From contig NZ_AP027149.1 of assembly GCF_027925445.1 (NCBI RefSeq), forward strand, positions 1,240,001-1,304,000: DNA of 64,000 nt. Direction: 5' to 3'. Below, piece by piece: positions 1 through 8,001 of the stretch. Positions within the stretch are counted from its first letter, which is position 1. Every line of letters begins with the position of its first letter. Both the position numbers and the translations under genes were made by a program. Below the pieces are notes generated by a model. The model made no database searches. It saw only the letters and a program-made list of their open reading frames with translations, and was not told the DNA's origin. This stretch comes from Methylocystis bryophila. GTDB taxonomy: Bacteria > Pseudomonadota > Alphaproteobacteria > Rhizobiales > Beijerinckiaceae.

Positions 1-2
1 TT

Positions 3-299
3 GTCAAAAGCGAAGAGGCGCGCGAGGCGGGCTATCGCGCCGAGATTGAGAGGCTCGATCGCGATTTGGCGAGCGGTCGCGCCATGTCCAGGGAGGACTT
101 CGCGTCCCTGGCCGAAAGCATTTTTGAGCCGGGCTTGGAGCTGCTCGAGCGGCAGGATGTTGTTGAGAAACTCGCCCGCGCCGCCGCCGAAGGTCCCGAC
201 GCTCTTCGCGCGGCGCTGAAGGCGCTCGCGTCTGAGATGATGAAGGCGGTCGCGCAGGAGAGCGACGACGAAGCCCAGCGCGGTGATGAAGGCGAATGA
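3..299 (+). CDS. C-terminal part of an unknown protein
   Basis: The frame is open from the window edge, so the start lies upstream. About 98 residues are visible. They are charged and helical, rich in Glu, Arg and Ala, with no transmembrane segment and no motif I recognise. The first ATG in this frame (66) is probably internal. It converges with the XRE regulator gene, with two strong hairpins between them. Its place beside an XRE repressor and other small unknown genes suggests accessory DNA. No function is assigned. Confidence 0.5.
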   Translation, partial: VKSEEAREAGYRAEIERLDRDLASGRAMSREDFASLAESIFEPGLELLERQDVVEKLARAAAEGPDALRAALKALASEMMKAVAQESDDEAQRGDEGE

Positions 300-313
300 G
301 CGCAGCTCACGCG

Positions 314-374
314 ATCAAAGTTCCGCGAAAGAACTTTGATCGGCAGTTTCACGGTTCCGCGCGAGGAACCGTGA
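314..374. terminator. Pair of perfect hairpins between convergent genes
   Basis: Two perfect 10-bp stems lie in tandem. The first pairs ATCAAAGTTC (314-323) with GAACTTTGAT (331-340) around a 7-nt loop. The second pairs TCACGGTTCC (349-358) with GGAACCGTGA (365-374) around a 6-nt loop and is followed by TTTT. They sit in the 95-bp gap between a plus-strand gene ending at 299 and a minus-strand gene ending at 395, so they probably act as a bidirectional terminator. Confidence 0.6.
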
Positions 375-394
375 TTTTGAGCGGCGCGCGAGCT

Positions 395-682
395 TCACGC
401 TTCCTTCGCGGCAAGGTGATCGCCTTTCGTGCATGGCGCGCCCTTGCGCAGCCGCACGCCCGCCCCGCCGCCGTTATCTGGGATGAACTCGACCCCCCCC
501 GCCTCGAGGGCCGCGCGCAATGCTTCGACCGTCCGCGCCTGGGCGGCCAAGGGTCCAGGGATCGTTTCAAGCCTCTTGATGGCGGGAAGGGAGATTTTGG
601 AAGCCGCCGCCAGGTCTTTTTGCTCCCATCGGAGCATGGCTCGCGCCCCCCGTAATTGCTCGCTCGTAAGCATCGCGCTCAT
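395..682 (-). CDS. XRE-family helix-turn-helix regulator
   Basis: This 95-residue protein is one helix-turn-helix domain plus a short tail. Residues 5-60 fit the Cro/C1 (XRE) fold, with LRGARAMLRWEQKDLAAASK as helices 1-2 and SLPAIKRLET as the recognition helix. The tail, with AALEAGGVEFIPDNGG, is typical of the short DNA-binding regulators common in Rhizobiales and on mobile elements. The start at 682 faces a divergent promoter region that carries two copies of an ATACCTGAGGTAT-like palindrome, so autorepression is likely. The targets are unknown. Confidence 0.8.
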   Translation of the reverse strand: MSAMLTSEQLRGARAMLRWEQKDLAAASKISLPAIKRLETIPGPLAAQARTVEALRAALEAGGVEFIPDNGGGAGVRLRKGAPCTKGDHLAAKEA

Positions 683-700
683 GGTCTGAGGGATATTTGC

Positions 701-749
701 ATACCTGAGGTATTGACATGCCCAAGGGATAGACTTATTCCTGAAGTAT
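701..749. promoter_or_regulatory. Doublet operator and promoter beside the XRE gene
   Basis: ATACCTGAGGTAT (701-713) is a 13-bp palindrome centred on one base, and ATTCCTGAAGTAT (737-749) is a weaker copy 36 bp away. Between them, reading right, TTGACA (713-718) is followed 17 bp later by TATTCC (736-741), which makes a reasonable sigma-70 promoter. Two similar sites bracketing a promoter next to a Cro/C1-type gene is the usual repressor layout. The link to this particular regulator is inferred. Confidence 0.5.
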
Positions 750-980
750 CACAAGCCGCTCATCCGAGCAACCCGCCGCCGGGACCCCAGTCCCGGCGAG
801 CTGACAAAATGCTTTCCGAGCTTGGCGACAACCAATCCAAATTTGGATCGGTCTATTCTGATGCCAAAAGGCTTGCCCAATGGAGTGGAAAGTCCACCAC
901 GGAACTACTGCGCTTCCCCTCCCGCCTTCCCCCGGACGCGGCGCCGCTCGCCGCCTGATCTCAAAGAGGAGAACGAACCC

Positions 981-1412
981 ATGACGAAAGAGCATACCGA
1001 ATCCATCTGCGATCTCTTCAAGCGACTCGAGGCCGCGGGCGCCGATCCAGGCCATCTTCGCGCCGTGGCCGACCACACCCGACGCGAAAATAACATGGGT
1101 GCTCCACGCCTCGACCGGCTCTATTTTGGGAAGGGCGAGGGCGAGCGCGTGAGCCTCGAGGATATCGCCACGGAGTTGGAACAACTGCACCTACGGGCGA
1201 GCGGCGTCGAGCTCGCCGTGCAGGCGCTCGCCGATGGCGGCGCGTCCTCGCAACAGGCTGCTGGCGCGGAGGTGCTCATGCGTCAGGTTGTGGCCGACAT
1301 CGAACGCCTACACCTTCTCGCCCGCGCTGAGCCGGCCGCGAATCGCCCGCGTCTCCCCGGCGAGGATGACGCGATCTATTATGCGAGCACTCTAACGGCG
1401 GCGCGCTCATGA
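981..1412 (+). CDS. Unknown protein of 143 residues
   Basis: The ATG at 981 is chosen because AGAGGAG lies just upstream; a longer reading from 822 has no ribosome site and crosses the likely leader. The product is hydrophilic and helical, with many Glu, Arg and Ala residues, no membrane segment and no motif I know. The last codons overlap the next small gene by four bases (ATGA), so the two are probably co-translated. Its place between an XRE repressor and a tRNA gene suggests accessory DNA. Confidence 0.55.
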   Translation: MTKEHTESICDLFKRLEAAGADPGHLRAVADHTRRENNMGAPRLDRLYFGKGEGERVSLEDIATELEQLHLRASGVELAVQALADGGASSQQAAGAEVLMRQVVADIERLHLLARAEPAANRPRLPGEDDAIYYASTLTAARS

Positions 1413-1600
1413 GGTTTCGCGGCGCCCTCGAGATCGGCGCGGCGATTGCCTCCGCCGGGTTGCTCAATGTCTCTAGCTGGCTCATCCCGAAAGGAGCGAC
1501 CACGCCTCGAATCGGGCTCGCGCGGCTCGCGCTCGCCAAAGCTGCTCTGCGTCTATCGCAAAGGATTCTGCAATGCCGTCTCGGCGCGTCAACCTCCTGA
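1409..1600 (+). CDS. Small unknown protein, possibly membrane-associated
   Basis: This is a 63-codon frame that starts inside the stop of the preceding gene (ATGA overlap). The first half has a moderately hydrophobic stretch (ALEIGAAIASAGLLNVSSWL) that could be one membrane segment, and the rest is basic. Coupling to the upstream gene is the main reason to accept it. It overlaps the next small frame by 28 bases, which lowers confidence in one of the two. Confidence 0.35.
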   Translation: MRFRGALEIGAAIASAGLLNVSSWLIPKGATTPRIGLARLALAKAALRLSQRILQCRLGASTS

Positions 1601-1827
1601 CGCCTGAAGGCCAGTTCGATCGCGCGGCGATCATGCGCAAGGCGTGGCCGGACTTCCGCCGCGTCCGCGCGGCTGGAGGCTGCGGCATGTGCTTCGCCGA
1701 CTTTCTGCGCAACGCCTGGCGCGTCGCCAAGGCGCAGCGGGCGCCATTTGTTACGTGGGCAGTTACATCAGAGGCCCGAGAACGACGCTGGCCCCAAGAA
1801 TTTAAGGACTTTAATTCATTGATTTAA
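1573..1827 (+). CDS. Small unknown basic protein
   Basis: An 84-codon frame with a composition like real genes of this window. It is rich in Arg and Trp and carries a CGMCFADFLRNAW segment. Short proteins with a similar layout are common in phage-like and plasmid-like regions of Rhizobiales, but I cannot name the family. The gene ends just before the 3' end of the tRNA-Ser gene on the other strand. Confidence 0.4.
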   Translation: MPSRRVNLLTPEGQFDRAAIMRKAWPDFRRVRAAGGCGMCFADFLRNAWRVAKAQRAPFVTWAVTSEARERRWPQEFKDFNSLI

Positions 1828-1917
1828 TGGCGGAAGGGGTGGGATTCGAACCCACGGTGGAGTTGCCCCCACGGCGGTTTTCAAGACCGCTGCCTTAAAC
1901 CACTCGGCCACCCTTCC
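1828..1917 (-). tRNA. tRNA-Ser(TGA)
   Basis: The reverse complement folds as a class II tRNA. The acceptor stem pairs GGAAGGG (1911-1917) with CCCTTCC (1832-1838), the discriminator base is G, and CCA is encoded (1828-1830). The D arm contains GAGTGGTTTAAGGC. The anticodon loop is CTTGAAA with anticodon TGA (1881-1883 on the plus strand), and there is a long variable arm. The T arm contains GGGTTCGAATCCC. The length of about 90 nt and the large variable arm fit serine. Confidence 0.97.
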
Positions 1918-1989
1918 CATGCTTTTCTCTATGGCCGCCCGGATCGCGGCGTCAACTTTCGGCCGGTCTCGGGAGGAGCGGCGGCGCCC

Positions 1990-2277
1990 TCAAACGCTCG
2001 GGGCCACGACAAATCCCGCCTCGCCGGCTTCCGCCGCCGACGCCTCCTCCTCGCGATAGCTCTCGACGCGCGCGCCCGGCGGGCCATGCCGCGCAAGACG
2101 TGCGAAGTCTTCGAGCGCCGTCGCTTCGCCCGCGACGAGCGTCTCGACCTCGTCTTGCCCGCGGTTTCGGGCGAATCCCGAGAGCTCGAGCCGCGCCGCG
2201 GCATGTGCGAGGAAGGCGCGAAAACCCACCCCTTGCACGCGTCCGCTCACGATGATGCGCAGCGCTTTACGCCTCAT
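1990..2277 (-). CDS. acyP: Acylphosphatase
   Basis: This 95-residue protein has the acylphosphatase signature VSGRVQGVGFRAFLAHAA near the N-terminus, with the phosphate-binding Arg in GFRAF, and SGFARNRGQDEVETLVAGE with the catalytic Asn. These enzymes hydrolyse acylphosphates in the cytoplasm. The fold is the same as the N-terminal domain of HypF, but this is a stand-alone protein of normal family length. It overlaps the end of panC by 11 bases and is probably translated from the same message. Confidence 0.9.
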   Translation of the reverse strand: MRRKALRIIVSGRVQGVGFRAFLAHAAARLELSGFARNRGQDEVETLVAGEATALEDFARLARHGPPGARVESYREEEASAAEAGEAGFVVAPSV

Positions 2278-3127
2278 GCGTCACCGCCAGATTGTCGATG
2301 AGCCGCGTCGCGCCGAGCCGCGCCGCCGCGAGCAGTCGGATCGGCCCGTCGCGCCGGCCGGCGATCCGCGCCAGCGTCTTGGCGTGGCGCGCCTCGATGT
2401 AATCGGGGAGGAAACCCGCCTCGCCAAGCGCGGCGCTCGCGCGCGCAAGCGTGGCCTCTATCGCCTCGCCCGCGCCGATGAGGCGCGCAGCCTCGTTCAA
2501 AGCCGCGTATAAGGCCGGCGCCGCGGCGCGCTCCGCTTTGGAGAGATAGACGTTGCGCGACGACATCGCGAGGCCGTCCGCCTCCCGCAGCGTGGGCGCG
2601 CCCAAAATCTCCGTTGCGATGTCGAGATCGCGCGCCAGGCGTTGGATCACCAGCAATTGCTGATAGTCCTTCTCGCCGAAAACGGCGACGTCGGCCTGCG
2701 CTTGGTTCAGGAGCTTGGCGACGACGGTGGCGACGCCGCAAAAATGCGTGGGGCGGAAGCGATCCTCGAGATCGGCGCGCGCGGGACCGTCCACCTCGAC
2801 GCGCGTTGAAAAGCCCGGCGGATAGACCGCCTCCATGGTGGGCGCAAAGCAGAGGTCGGCCTGGACGCTCGCGAGCTTCTCCAGATCCGACGGAAGCGTG
2901 CGGGGATATTTTGCGAAATCCTCCGATGGGCCGAACTGCGCAGGATTGACGAAGATCGTCACCACCACGCGCTCGGCGTGGCGGCGCGCCTCCTGCACCA
3001 GCGAGAGGTGGCCGTCGTGGAGCGCGCCCATTGTGGGGACGAGAGCAATCTTCTCGCCCTTATTGCGAAAATCTTTCAGCCGCGCGCGCAGCGCCGGCAC
3101 GGACTCGACGACGGGAAAATCGGTCAT
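2267..3127 (-). CDS. panC: Pantothenate synthetase
   Basis: PanC condenses pantoate and beta-alanine with ATP to make pantothenate, the precursor of coenzyme A. The 286-residue length is normal. Visible motifs are ALVPTMGALHDGHLSLVQEA with the first ATP-binding HxGH-like element, VVVTIFVNPAQFGPSEDFAKYPR, FGEKDYQQLLVIQRLARDL, and LAMSSRNVYLS, the KMSKS-like segment. Its ATG overlaps the stop of the upstream gamma-glutamylcyclotransferase-like gene (ATGA). Confidence 0.97.
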   Translation of the reverse strand: MTDFPVVESVPALRARLKDFRNKGEKIALVPTMGALHDGHLSLVQEARRHAERVVVTIFVNPAQFGPSEDFAKYPRTLPSDLEKLASVQADLCFAPTMEAVYPPGFSTRVEVDGPARADLEDRFRPTHFCGVATVVAKLLNQAQADVAVFGEKDYQQLLVIQRLARDLDIATEILGAPTLREADGLAMSSRNVYLSKAERAAAPALYAALNEAARLIGAGEAIEATLARASAALGEAGFLPDYIEARHAKTLARIAGRRDGPIRLLAAARLGATRLIDNLAVTHEA

Positions 3128-3567
3128 GACGCGACTCGCTTATAGGCTTGCGAGAATTGCTGCAAATAGGCGACGTAAGCCGCCGGCAGCGCCCAGTCGG
3201 CCGCCGCGGCGAGGATCGTAGCGAGATGGTCCGCCCGCGGCGCCCCGGGCGCCGGCTCGGCGCCCAGATAGATCAACGCATGAACGGAGCCGGTCGGCTC
3301 GCGCAGCACCGGCGTCAGGATTTTGCGATAGAGGCCGCGTCCGACCTCTTCATATCGATCGAGCGCGCCGACGTCGCTTGGCGCGAGCTCCCAAAGCACG
3401 CCATGCACGCTCGCTTTCGCGTCGCGCATGACGCTCGCCGCGCCGCAGGCCATGAAGAACAGGCGATGACGGGCGAGCCGGGCGCGGCCCAAGGGGCGCG
3501 AGCGCGGGCAGCGCTTCTCCATGGCGCGCCGGTCCATGTTGGTTCCGTAAGCGAAATAAAGCGGCAT
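3124..3567 (-). CDS. Gamma-glutamylcyclotransferase-like (AIG2-like) protein
   Basis: The protein has 147 residues and starts with MPLYFAYGTNMDRRAM, the YGSN-type loop of the GGCT/AIG2 fold. VHGVLWELAPSDVGALDRYE contains the conserved Glu/Asp-rich segment that normally holds the catalytic Glu. Members cyclise gamma-glutamyl amines or related compounds, but the substrate cannot be read from the sequence. Its stop overlaps the panC start, so it is the first gene of a three-gene unit with panC and acyP. Confidence 0.8.
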   Translation of the reverse strand: MPLYFAYGTNMDRRAMEKRCPRSRPLGRARLARHRLFFMACGAASVMRDAKASVHGVLWELAPSDVGALDRYEEVGRGLYRKILTPVLREPTGSVHALIYLGAEPAPGAPRADHLATILAAAADWALPAAYVAYLQQFSQAYKRVAS

Positions 3568-3663
3568 CGAGGCCTTCCAACGCCCGGAGCCGGGTCCGGG
3601 GAGACGCGCCTTTATAGCGCAGGACGGCGATTGCGCGAGGCCGCCTCGCGAGCGAAAGAGATT

Positions 3664-4341
3664 TCAAGATGATGGCGGACAGCCGCCGGCGAAGAGGCCG
3701 GAAAAGCGGCTGCGGCCGACGACGTCGGGAAGCCTCAACAAGACTAGGGTCTCGACGAATTTGAGATATTCCTCCGAGCGCCCCTCCTCGGAGAGCCCAT
3801 CCTCGACCGGATACGCAATGAGTGCATGATTCGGCGCCGCCCGCGCGAGCAGCGCGAGCGCCCGAGCCATATGCGTTCGACTGGTGATGAGGAGAAGCGG
3901 GCCGGAGACTGCGCGATCCTTCAGCCAGCATTGTGTCTCGAGCGCGTTCTGGATGGTGTTCTCCGCCGCCTCGCCCATTTCCACACAGCAGGCGACGAGC
4001 CGATCCAGGGACGCAAGCTTGGGATTGCGCTGCGCAAACTGCGCGACGAAACTTTGCTTGTCGAGTCCCGCGCCGCCATTGACTCCCGAGATGAAGACTC
4101 TGTGAACGCGACCCTTGGCGAGAAGCGCCAACGCTTCGTCGATGCGGGCGAAGTCGCCCGTGAAGACGATCGCCGCCGCAGCGCGTTTAACCGCAGCTTC
4201 GCTCGGCGGCGAGAAGGCGTCGAATTGCAAGAGCTCCGACGCGAAGGACGCGAGCGCGCAGAAAATGAGCGAGAGCGCCAGCACCAGCAGGGAAGGGGGG
4301 CGCGCAAAATTGGCGGTCATCTCAGATTTGCGCTTTGCCAA
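3664..4341 (-). CDS. YdcF/SanA-like DUF218 membrane protein
   Basis: There are 225 residues with one N-terminal membrane segment (about 15-35, LLVLALSLIFCALASFASEL). The rest follows the DUF218 pattern: AAAIVFTGDFARIDEALALL, VHRVFISGVNGG, the acidic AAENTIQNALET element and LLITSRTHMARALALL. Members act at the cell envelope (ElyC, SanA, YdcF), and their chemistry is poorly known. A second in-frame ATG seven codons in would also fit. The family call is firm and the function open. Confidence 0.85.
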   Translation of the reverse strand: MAKRKSEMTANFARPPSLLVLALSLIFCALASFASELLQFDAFSPPSEAAVKRAAAAIVFTGDFARIDEALALLAKGRVHRVFISGVNGGAGLDKQSFVAQFAQRNPKLASLDRLVACCVEMGEAAENTIQNALETQCWLKDRAVSGPLLLITSRTHMARALALLARAAPNHALIAYPVEDGLSEEGRSEEYLKFVETLVLLRLPDVVGRSRFSGLFAGGCPPSS

Positions 4342-4366
4342 GCTCGCTCGTCCGTTCAGTTTGTCG

Positions 4367-4739
4367 GCATGGCCGCGCGGGAAATCGACGACATCGGAGC
4401 CTTGCTACGCTCTAAACCCAGCCCCGTCGGTTGAAAAGAGCGCGGATTCCATTGTCGCGGCGGCGCTCCGTGAGTGTTCGGTCGAAGGCGTGACGAGCGC
4501 GGTCAGCATGCAGCTTGCCCCGGCCCAGGTTGTGGCGACTCTGGGCCTGGAGTTCCGCGACGAGCTGAAGGCGCCCGAGATCGAAGAGGCGGGTAGTCTT
4601 GCTGGAAAGGCGCGTCCGAGCCGGGCATCCACAGGTTGTCGCCCTGTTCGTGAAGCCACAGACCAGAAGCACCTTTGAAAAAACTCGCGGCAGCTTTCAT
4701 TTTGCGCGGTTCAAAGACGGCAAGCGTGCGCCGAGTTAG
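4367..4739 (+). pseudogene. Decayed C-terminus of a cation diffusion facilitator
   Basis: Two plus-strand frames together match the cytoplasmic tail of a cation diffusion facilitator (CDF zinc/cobalt/iron efflux) protein. Frame A (to about 4590) reads SADSIVAAALRECSVEGV and then LAPAQVVATLGLEFRDELKA. After a frame slip near 4580-4592, frame B reads LLERRVRAGHPQVVALFVKP and then QTRSTFEK, ending at TAG 4737-4739. The order and spacing are right for this domain. The membrane half and any start are missing, so this is a relic. It fills most of the gap before the FAD oxidoreductase. Confidence 0.7.
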
Positions 4740-4957
4740 AGCGCGATGCGCAGGAATGGCGCGGCCCGCCAGCAATGGAAACGACCATGACAATCTTATT
4801 CGCACAACCCTACGAATCCAGCCCGTCGGGATCGCCGAAGCGCCTGACCTGAACGACTTTGTTGCGCGGTTCCGTCATAGATCGATTCCTTGCGTAAGGA
4901 TCGCGTTACTGGCAAAACAGTCACGATGATGACAGGCCATTTTCGAGGAGATCGTAA

Positions 4958-6340
4958 ATGTCCAGGAGCCAGCTCAAGATCAAGGAACCGGCGCGCGAAA
5001 TTGATGTTGTGCGCGAAACCGATGTGTTGGTGGTCGGTTCCGGCCCCGCGGGACTGGCAGCCGCGATCGGCGCGGCGCGCGCGGGCGCGGAAGTCTCCAT
5101 CGTAGAGCGCTTCGGCTGCTTCGGTGGAAATATCACGGTGGTCGGCGTCGAGGGCATGGCCTGGTACCGCCACGAAAAAACCATCGAGGCCAACGGCCTA
5201 GGGCGGGAAATGGAGGAACGGGCTAAGGCGATGGGGGCGGCGGCGCCGGAATCCCAGTCACTGTCGTATGAGCTCGACTCAGAAGGTTTCAAGGTCGTCG
5301 CCGACCGCATGGTGGAGGAAGCGGGCGTGCATCCCATGCTTCACCGCATGTTCGTGGCCCCCATCATGGACAACGACACCATCGTCGGCATTGTCACGGA
5401 GTCGAAAGCGGGGCGCGAGGCGATTTTGGCTAAGCGCATCATCGATGCGACCGGCGACGCCGACGTCGCCGCGCGCGCGGGCGCCCCGTTCTTCATGACG
5501 CCAAAGGAGAAGATGATGGCGGCCTCCGTCATGTTCCACCTTGCTGGCGTGAACAAAAAGAAATTCATGGATGGTGTGCGCGCCGATCTGCAGACCTACA
5601 AGGACTGGGGCAGCGGCGGCGGAGGCGACTGGAACATCGAGACCTCGGGCAAGGAAGACGAGATGTTTTCCCCCTTCATTAAGAAGCCGTTTCAGAAAGC
5701 CATCAAGGAAGGCCTGCTGCCTGCGAATCTGAACACCATTGCTGGCACCTGGGGCGCGATGCACGACACCGGCGAGCTGACCTATATGAACCTCATCCAC
5801 ATGGAAAAATGCGACGGCACCAATCCCGACGATCTGACCAAATTCGAAATCGAGGGTCGGCGCCAGACGATGCTGGCCATCGAAGCGCTGCGCCGTTACA
5901 TGCCCGGCTGCGAAACGGCGCGGCTGCGCAATTTCGGCATGACCATCGGCATTCGAGACACGCGGAAGATCGACGCCGCCTATAACATGACCGAAACCGA
6001 CGTGCGCGAGCAGGGCAAGTTCGAGGACTCCATCGGCATCTATCCGGAATTCATCGACGGCTATGGCATTCTAATCCTGCCGACGACAGGCCGTTACTTC
6101 CAGATTCCGTTCCGCAGCATGATGCCGAAGAAGGTCAAGAACCTGCTCGTCGCGGGCCGCTCCACAGGCGGAGATCGCGTCAGCCACGCGGCGATCCGCA
6201 ACATGAGTTGCTGCGCCGTGGCGGGGCAGGGCGCCGGCGTCGCCGCCGCGCTGTCGCTCAAGACAAAGACAGACTTCGACCGCCTCGATATTTCGGCGGT
6301 CCAGAACGAGCTGACGCGGCAAGGCGTGCGGATACACTAG
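4958..6340 (+). CDS. FAD-dependent oxidoreductase (FAD_oxidored family)
   Basis: There are 460 residues. ETDVLVVGSGPAGLAAAIGA (about 20-40) is the dinucleotide-binding GxGxxG fold, followed by VSIVERFGCFGGNIT, typical of the FAD_oxidored family. RIIDATGDADVAARAGAPFF and the C-terminal LLVAGRSTGGDRVSHAAIRN are the other FAD-contact elements. AGGAGAT upstream supports the ATG at 4958. The substrate is unknown, and no redox partner gene lies beside it. The TAG stop is the left edge of a palindromic repeat element. Confidence 0.85.
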   Translation: MSRSQLKIKEPAREIDVVRETDVLVVGSGPAGLAAAIGAARAGAEVSIVERFGCFGGNITVVGVEGMAWYRHEKTIEANGLGREMEERAKAMGAAAPESQSLSYELDSEGFKVVADRMVEEAGVHPMLHRMFVAPIMDNDTIVGIVTESKAGREAILAKRIIDATGDADVAARAGAPFFMTPKEKMMAASVMFHLAGVNKKKFMDGVRADLQTYKDWGSGGGGDWNIETSGKEDEMFSPFIKKPFQKAIKEGLLPANLNTIAGTWGAMHDTGELTYMNLIHMEKCDGTNPDDLTKFEIEGRRQTMLAIEALRRYMPGCETARLRNFGMTIGIRDTRKIDAAYNMTETDVREQGKFEDSIGIYPEFIDGYGILILPTTGRYFQIPFRSMMPKKVKNLLVAGRSTGGDRVSHAAIRNMSCCAVAGQGAGVAAALSLKTKTDFDRLDISAVQNELTRQGVRIH

Positions 6341-6455
6341 AGCATGTCACGGAAAAGTGCGAAGCGGTTTTCCGGTCATGACAGGCTCCAACTTTTTGAC
6401 TTTGCGCGATTCCTTATCGCTCGAACGATTCCGTTCGAGCGGGAAACGCGCTAAC
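6337..6455. repeat. Dispersed palindromic element, copy 1
   Basis: The element starts at CTAG, which contains the stop codon of the oxidoreductase. It includes GAAGCGGTTTTCCGGTCA (6361-6378), found again inverted at 63875-63892. It also holds the perfect hairpin CGCTCGAACG-ATTC-CGTTCGAGCG (6418-6441), whose arms recur at 23022-23045 and 61999-62040. It lies between convergent genes, so it may also work as a transcription stop. From 6456 to 6585 I see nothing more. Confidence 0.75.
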
Positions 6456-6585
6456 AGCGTATTGACGAAGTCGCCGCCGGCTGGTTCGGTTTGAAGAACG
6501 AAGGTTCTCGGCTGAAGCCGCCTGATCAAATCGCGACATTTTCACCGAGCTGCTAACGCGTTTTGTCGCCCGCATAGCAAGAATT

Positions 6586-8001
6586 TTAGTCAAGTTGTCG
6601 CAATTTTGTTGAACCGGATTGTTCTTTAACAGGAGGGTCGCATCGCGGGACTTTCAGGGTGAATCGCGCGCCGCCCTGAGGAAGATTGACGCAATCGATG
6701 ACGCCGCCATGCTCGCGAACGATCGAATAGGTGATCCAGAGCCCAAGCCCGGTGCCTTCGCCGACCGGCTTCGTCGTAAAGAAGGGCTCGAAGATTCGTG
6801 CGCGAGCATCCTCGGAAACGCCCGGCCCATTGTCGGAGACCTCGACGACCGCAAGCTTCTCTTCCGATCTCGTCTCGATCAGCACCGAGGGGTTTGGAGC
6901 GCTTCTGACTGCATCGAGCGCATTGTCGACCAGATTGCCGATCGCCGAATGGATTTGCCCTTCATGGGCGAATGCGAAGAGATCCGCTTCGAGCCGCATC
7001 TCGATCCTGGCCTTCGCCTTTTTGCTGCGGGACGCCCATTGCGAGGCCGTCCGCACCACTTTCGACAGCTCGACAGACACTCTCGGGGCATTGGAGCCAA
7101 AGGACAGCCGGCGTAAATTCTTGACGATATCGCTGATGCGCACAGCGCCTTCCAGCGTTCCCTCGATCAGCGGCTCAAGATCTTCCAGCACCGCGTCGAT
7201 CTTGAGACGTCGACGAAGCGCTTCCCGCGCCTCGTCGGGCATGCCCGAGTGAATGCTTGCGAGATAGTCGGCGAGAGTCATCCTGTAGCGATTGAGCGTA
7301 TGGATGTTTCCATAGACGAAGCTGATCGGATTATTGAGCTCATGCGCGACACCCGCCACGAGCCGGCCGAGGCTCGCCATTTTTTCCTGCTCGATCAGGC
7401 GAGCTTGCGCCTGCTGCAGCTCGACATGGGCGCAATGCAGGGCCTCATAGGCGCGACGTAGCTGTCCAATGGGCCGCCCCGTGAACACGGCGCCGGCGAG
7501 TCGTCCCTGGGAATTGAACCGCGCCGAGCAATTGACCGCCATCACGTCCGAGGGTCCGGAAGCCGTCTTGAAACACAGTTCTAGGCTCTCCTCCTTGCTC
7601 ATAGGCCCCGGCTCGAACATCGCCTGAACAGCCGTGCGGCTTTCCGAAGCGACGCACTCGGCAAAGGGCTGATCCACCAAGGCCAGCTCCGGCGCGCCCA
7701 TCAGCCTCTGGAAGGCCGGATTGACCTGGACGATCGCCCCCTTCTCGTCGCAAACGATCAGCACGTCGGAGATCGAGGCGACGACGCCAGCGATAAAATT
7801 GCGCGCTTCCTCGAGCTCGGCGTTCTTGCGCTCGAGATCGGTCTCGTAGCCGATGAGGTCGGCATAAACCTCATCCATCTTGCGGATGACTTCCACCCAC
7901 ATCGACTCGCCGTCTTCGGACAGCAAGACCTCTTCCTTCCCGCCGACGAGGGCGATCAGCTCGCCACGCCTCGCGAGTCGGGAGGCGTCAGGGTTCGTCA
8001 T
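6586..8001 (-). CDS. hupT: Hydrogen-sensing histidine kinase HupT/HoxJ
   Basis: A soluble histidine kinase of 471 residues with no membrane segment. Residues 1-70 form the helical N-terminus, about 70-190 a PAS domain (IAGVVASISDVLIVCDEKGA), and 215 onward the kinase core. VAGVAHELNNPISFVYGNIH holds the phosphorylated His, IGNLVDNALDAV is the N box, and DNGPGV and GTGLGL are the G boxes. In known systems HoxJ/HupT binds the H2-sensing hydrogenase (here HupUV) through its PAS region and controls the regulator next door. It overlaps that regulator gene by 14 bases and is the last gene of the locus. Confidence 0.92.
   Translation of the reverse strand: MTNPDASRLARRGELIALVGGKEEVLLSEDGESMWVEVIRKMDEVYADLIGYETDLERKNAELEEARNFIAGVVASISDVLIVCDEKGAIVQVNPAFQRLMGAPELALVDQPFAECVASESRTAVQAMFEPGPMSKEESLELCFKTASGPSDVMAVNCSARFNSQGRLAGAVFTGRPIGQLRRAYEALHCAHVELQQAQARLIEQEKMASLGRLVAGVAHELNNPISFVYGNIHTLNRYRMTLADYLASIHSGMPDEAREALRRRLKIDAVLEDLEPLIEGTLEGAVRISDIVKNLRRLSFGSNAPRVSVELSKVVRTASQWASRSKKAKARIEMRLEADLFAFAHEGQIHSAIGNLVDNALDAVRSAPNPSVLIETRSEEKLAVVEVSDNGPGVSEDARARIFEPFFTTKPVGEGTGLGLWITYSIVREHGGVIDCVNLPQGGARFTLKVPRCDPPVKEQSGSTKLRQLD

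Noticed and set aside
1990..2277. Acylphosphatase as a piece of HypF
   Set aside because: It is a normal-length, stand-alone acylphosphatase coupled to panC, and a complete hypF is present at 11915-14176.
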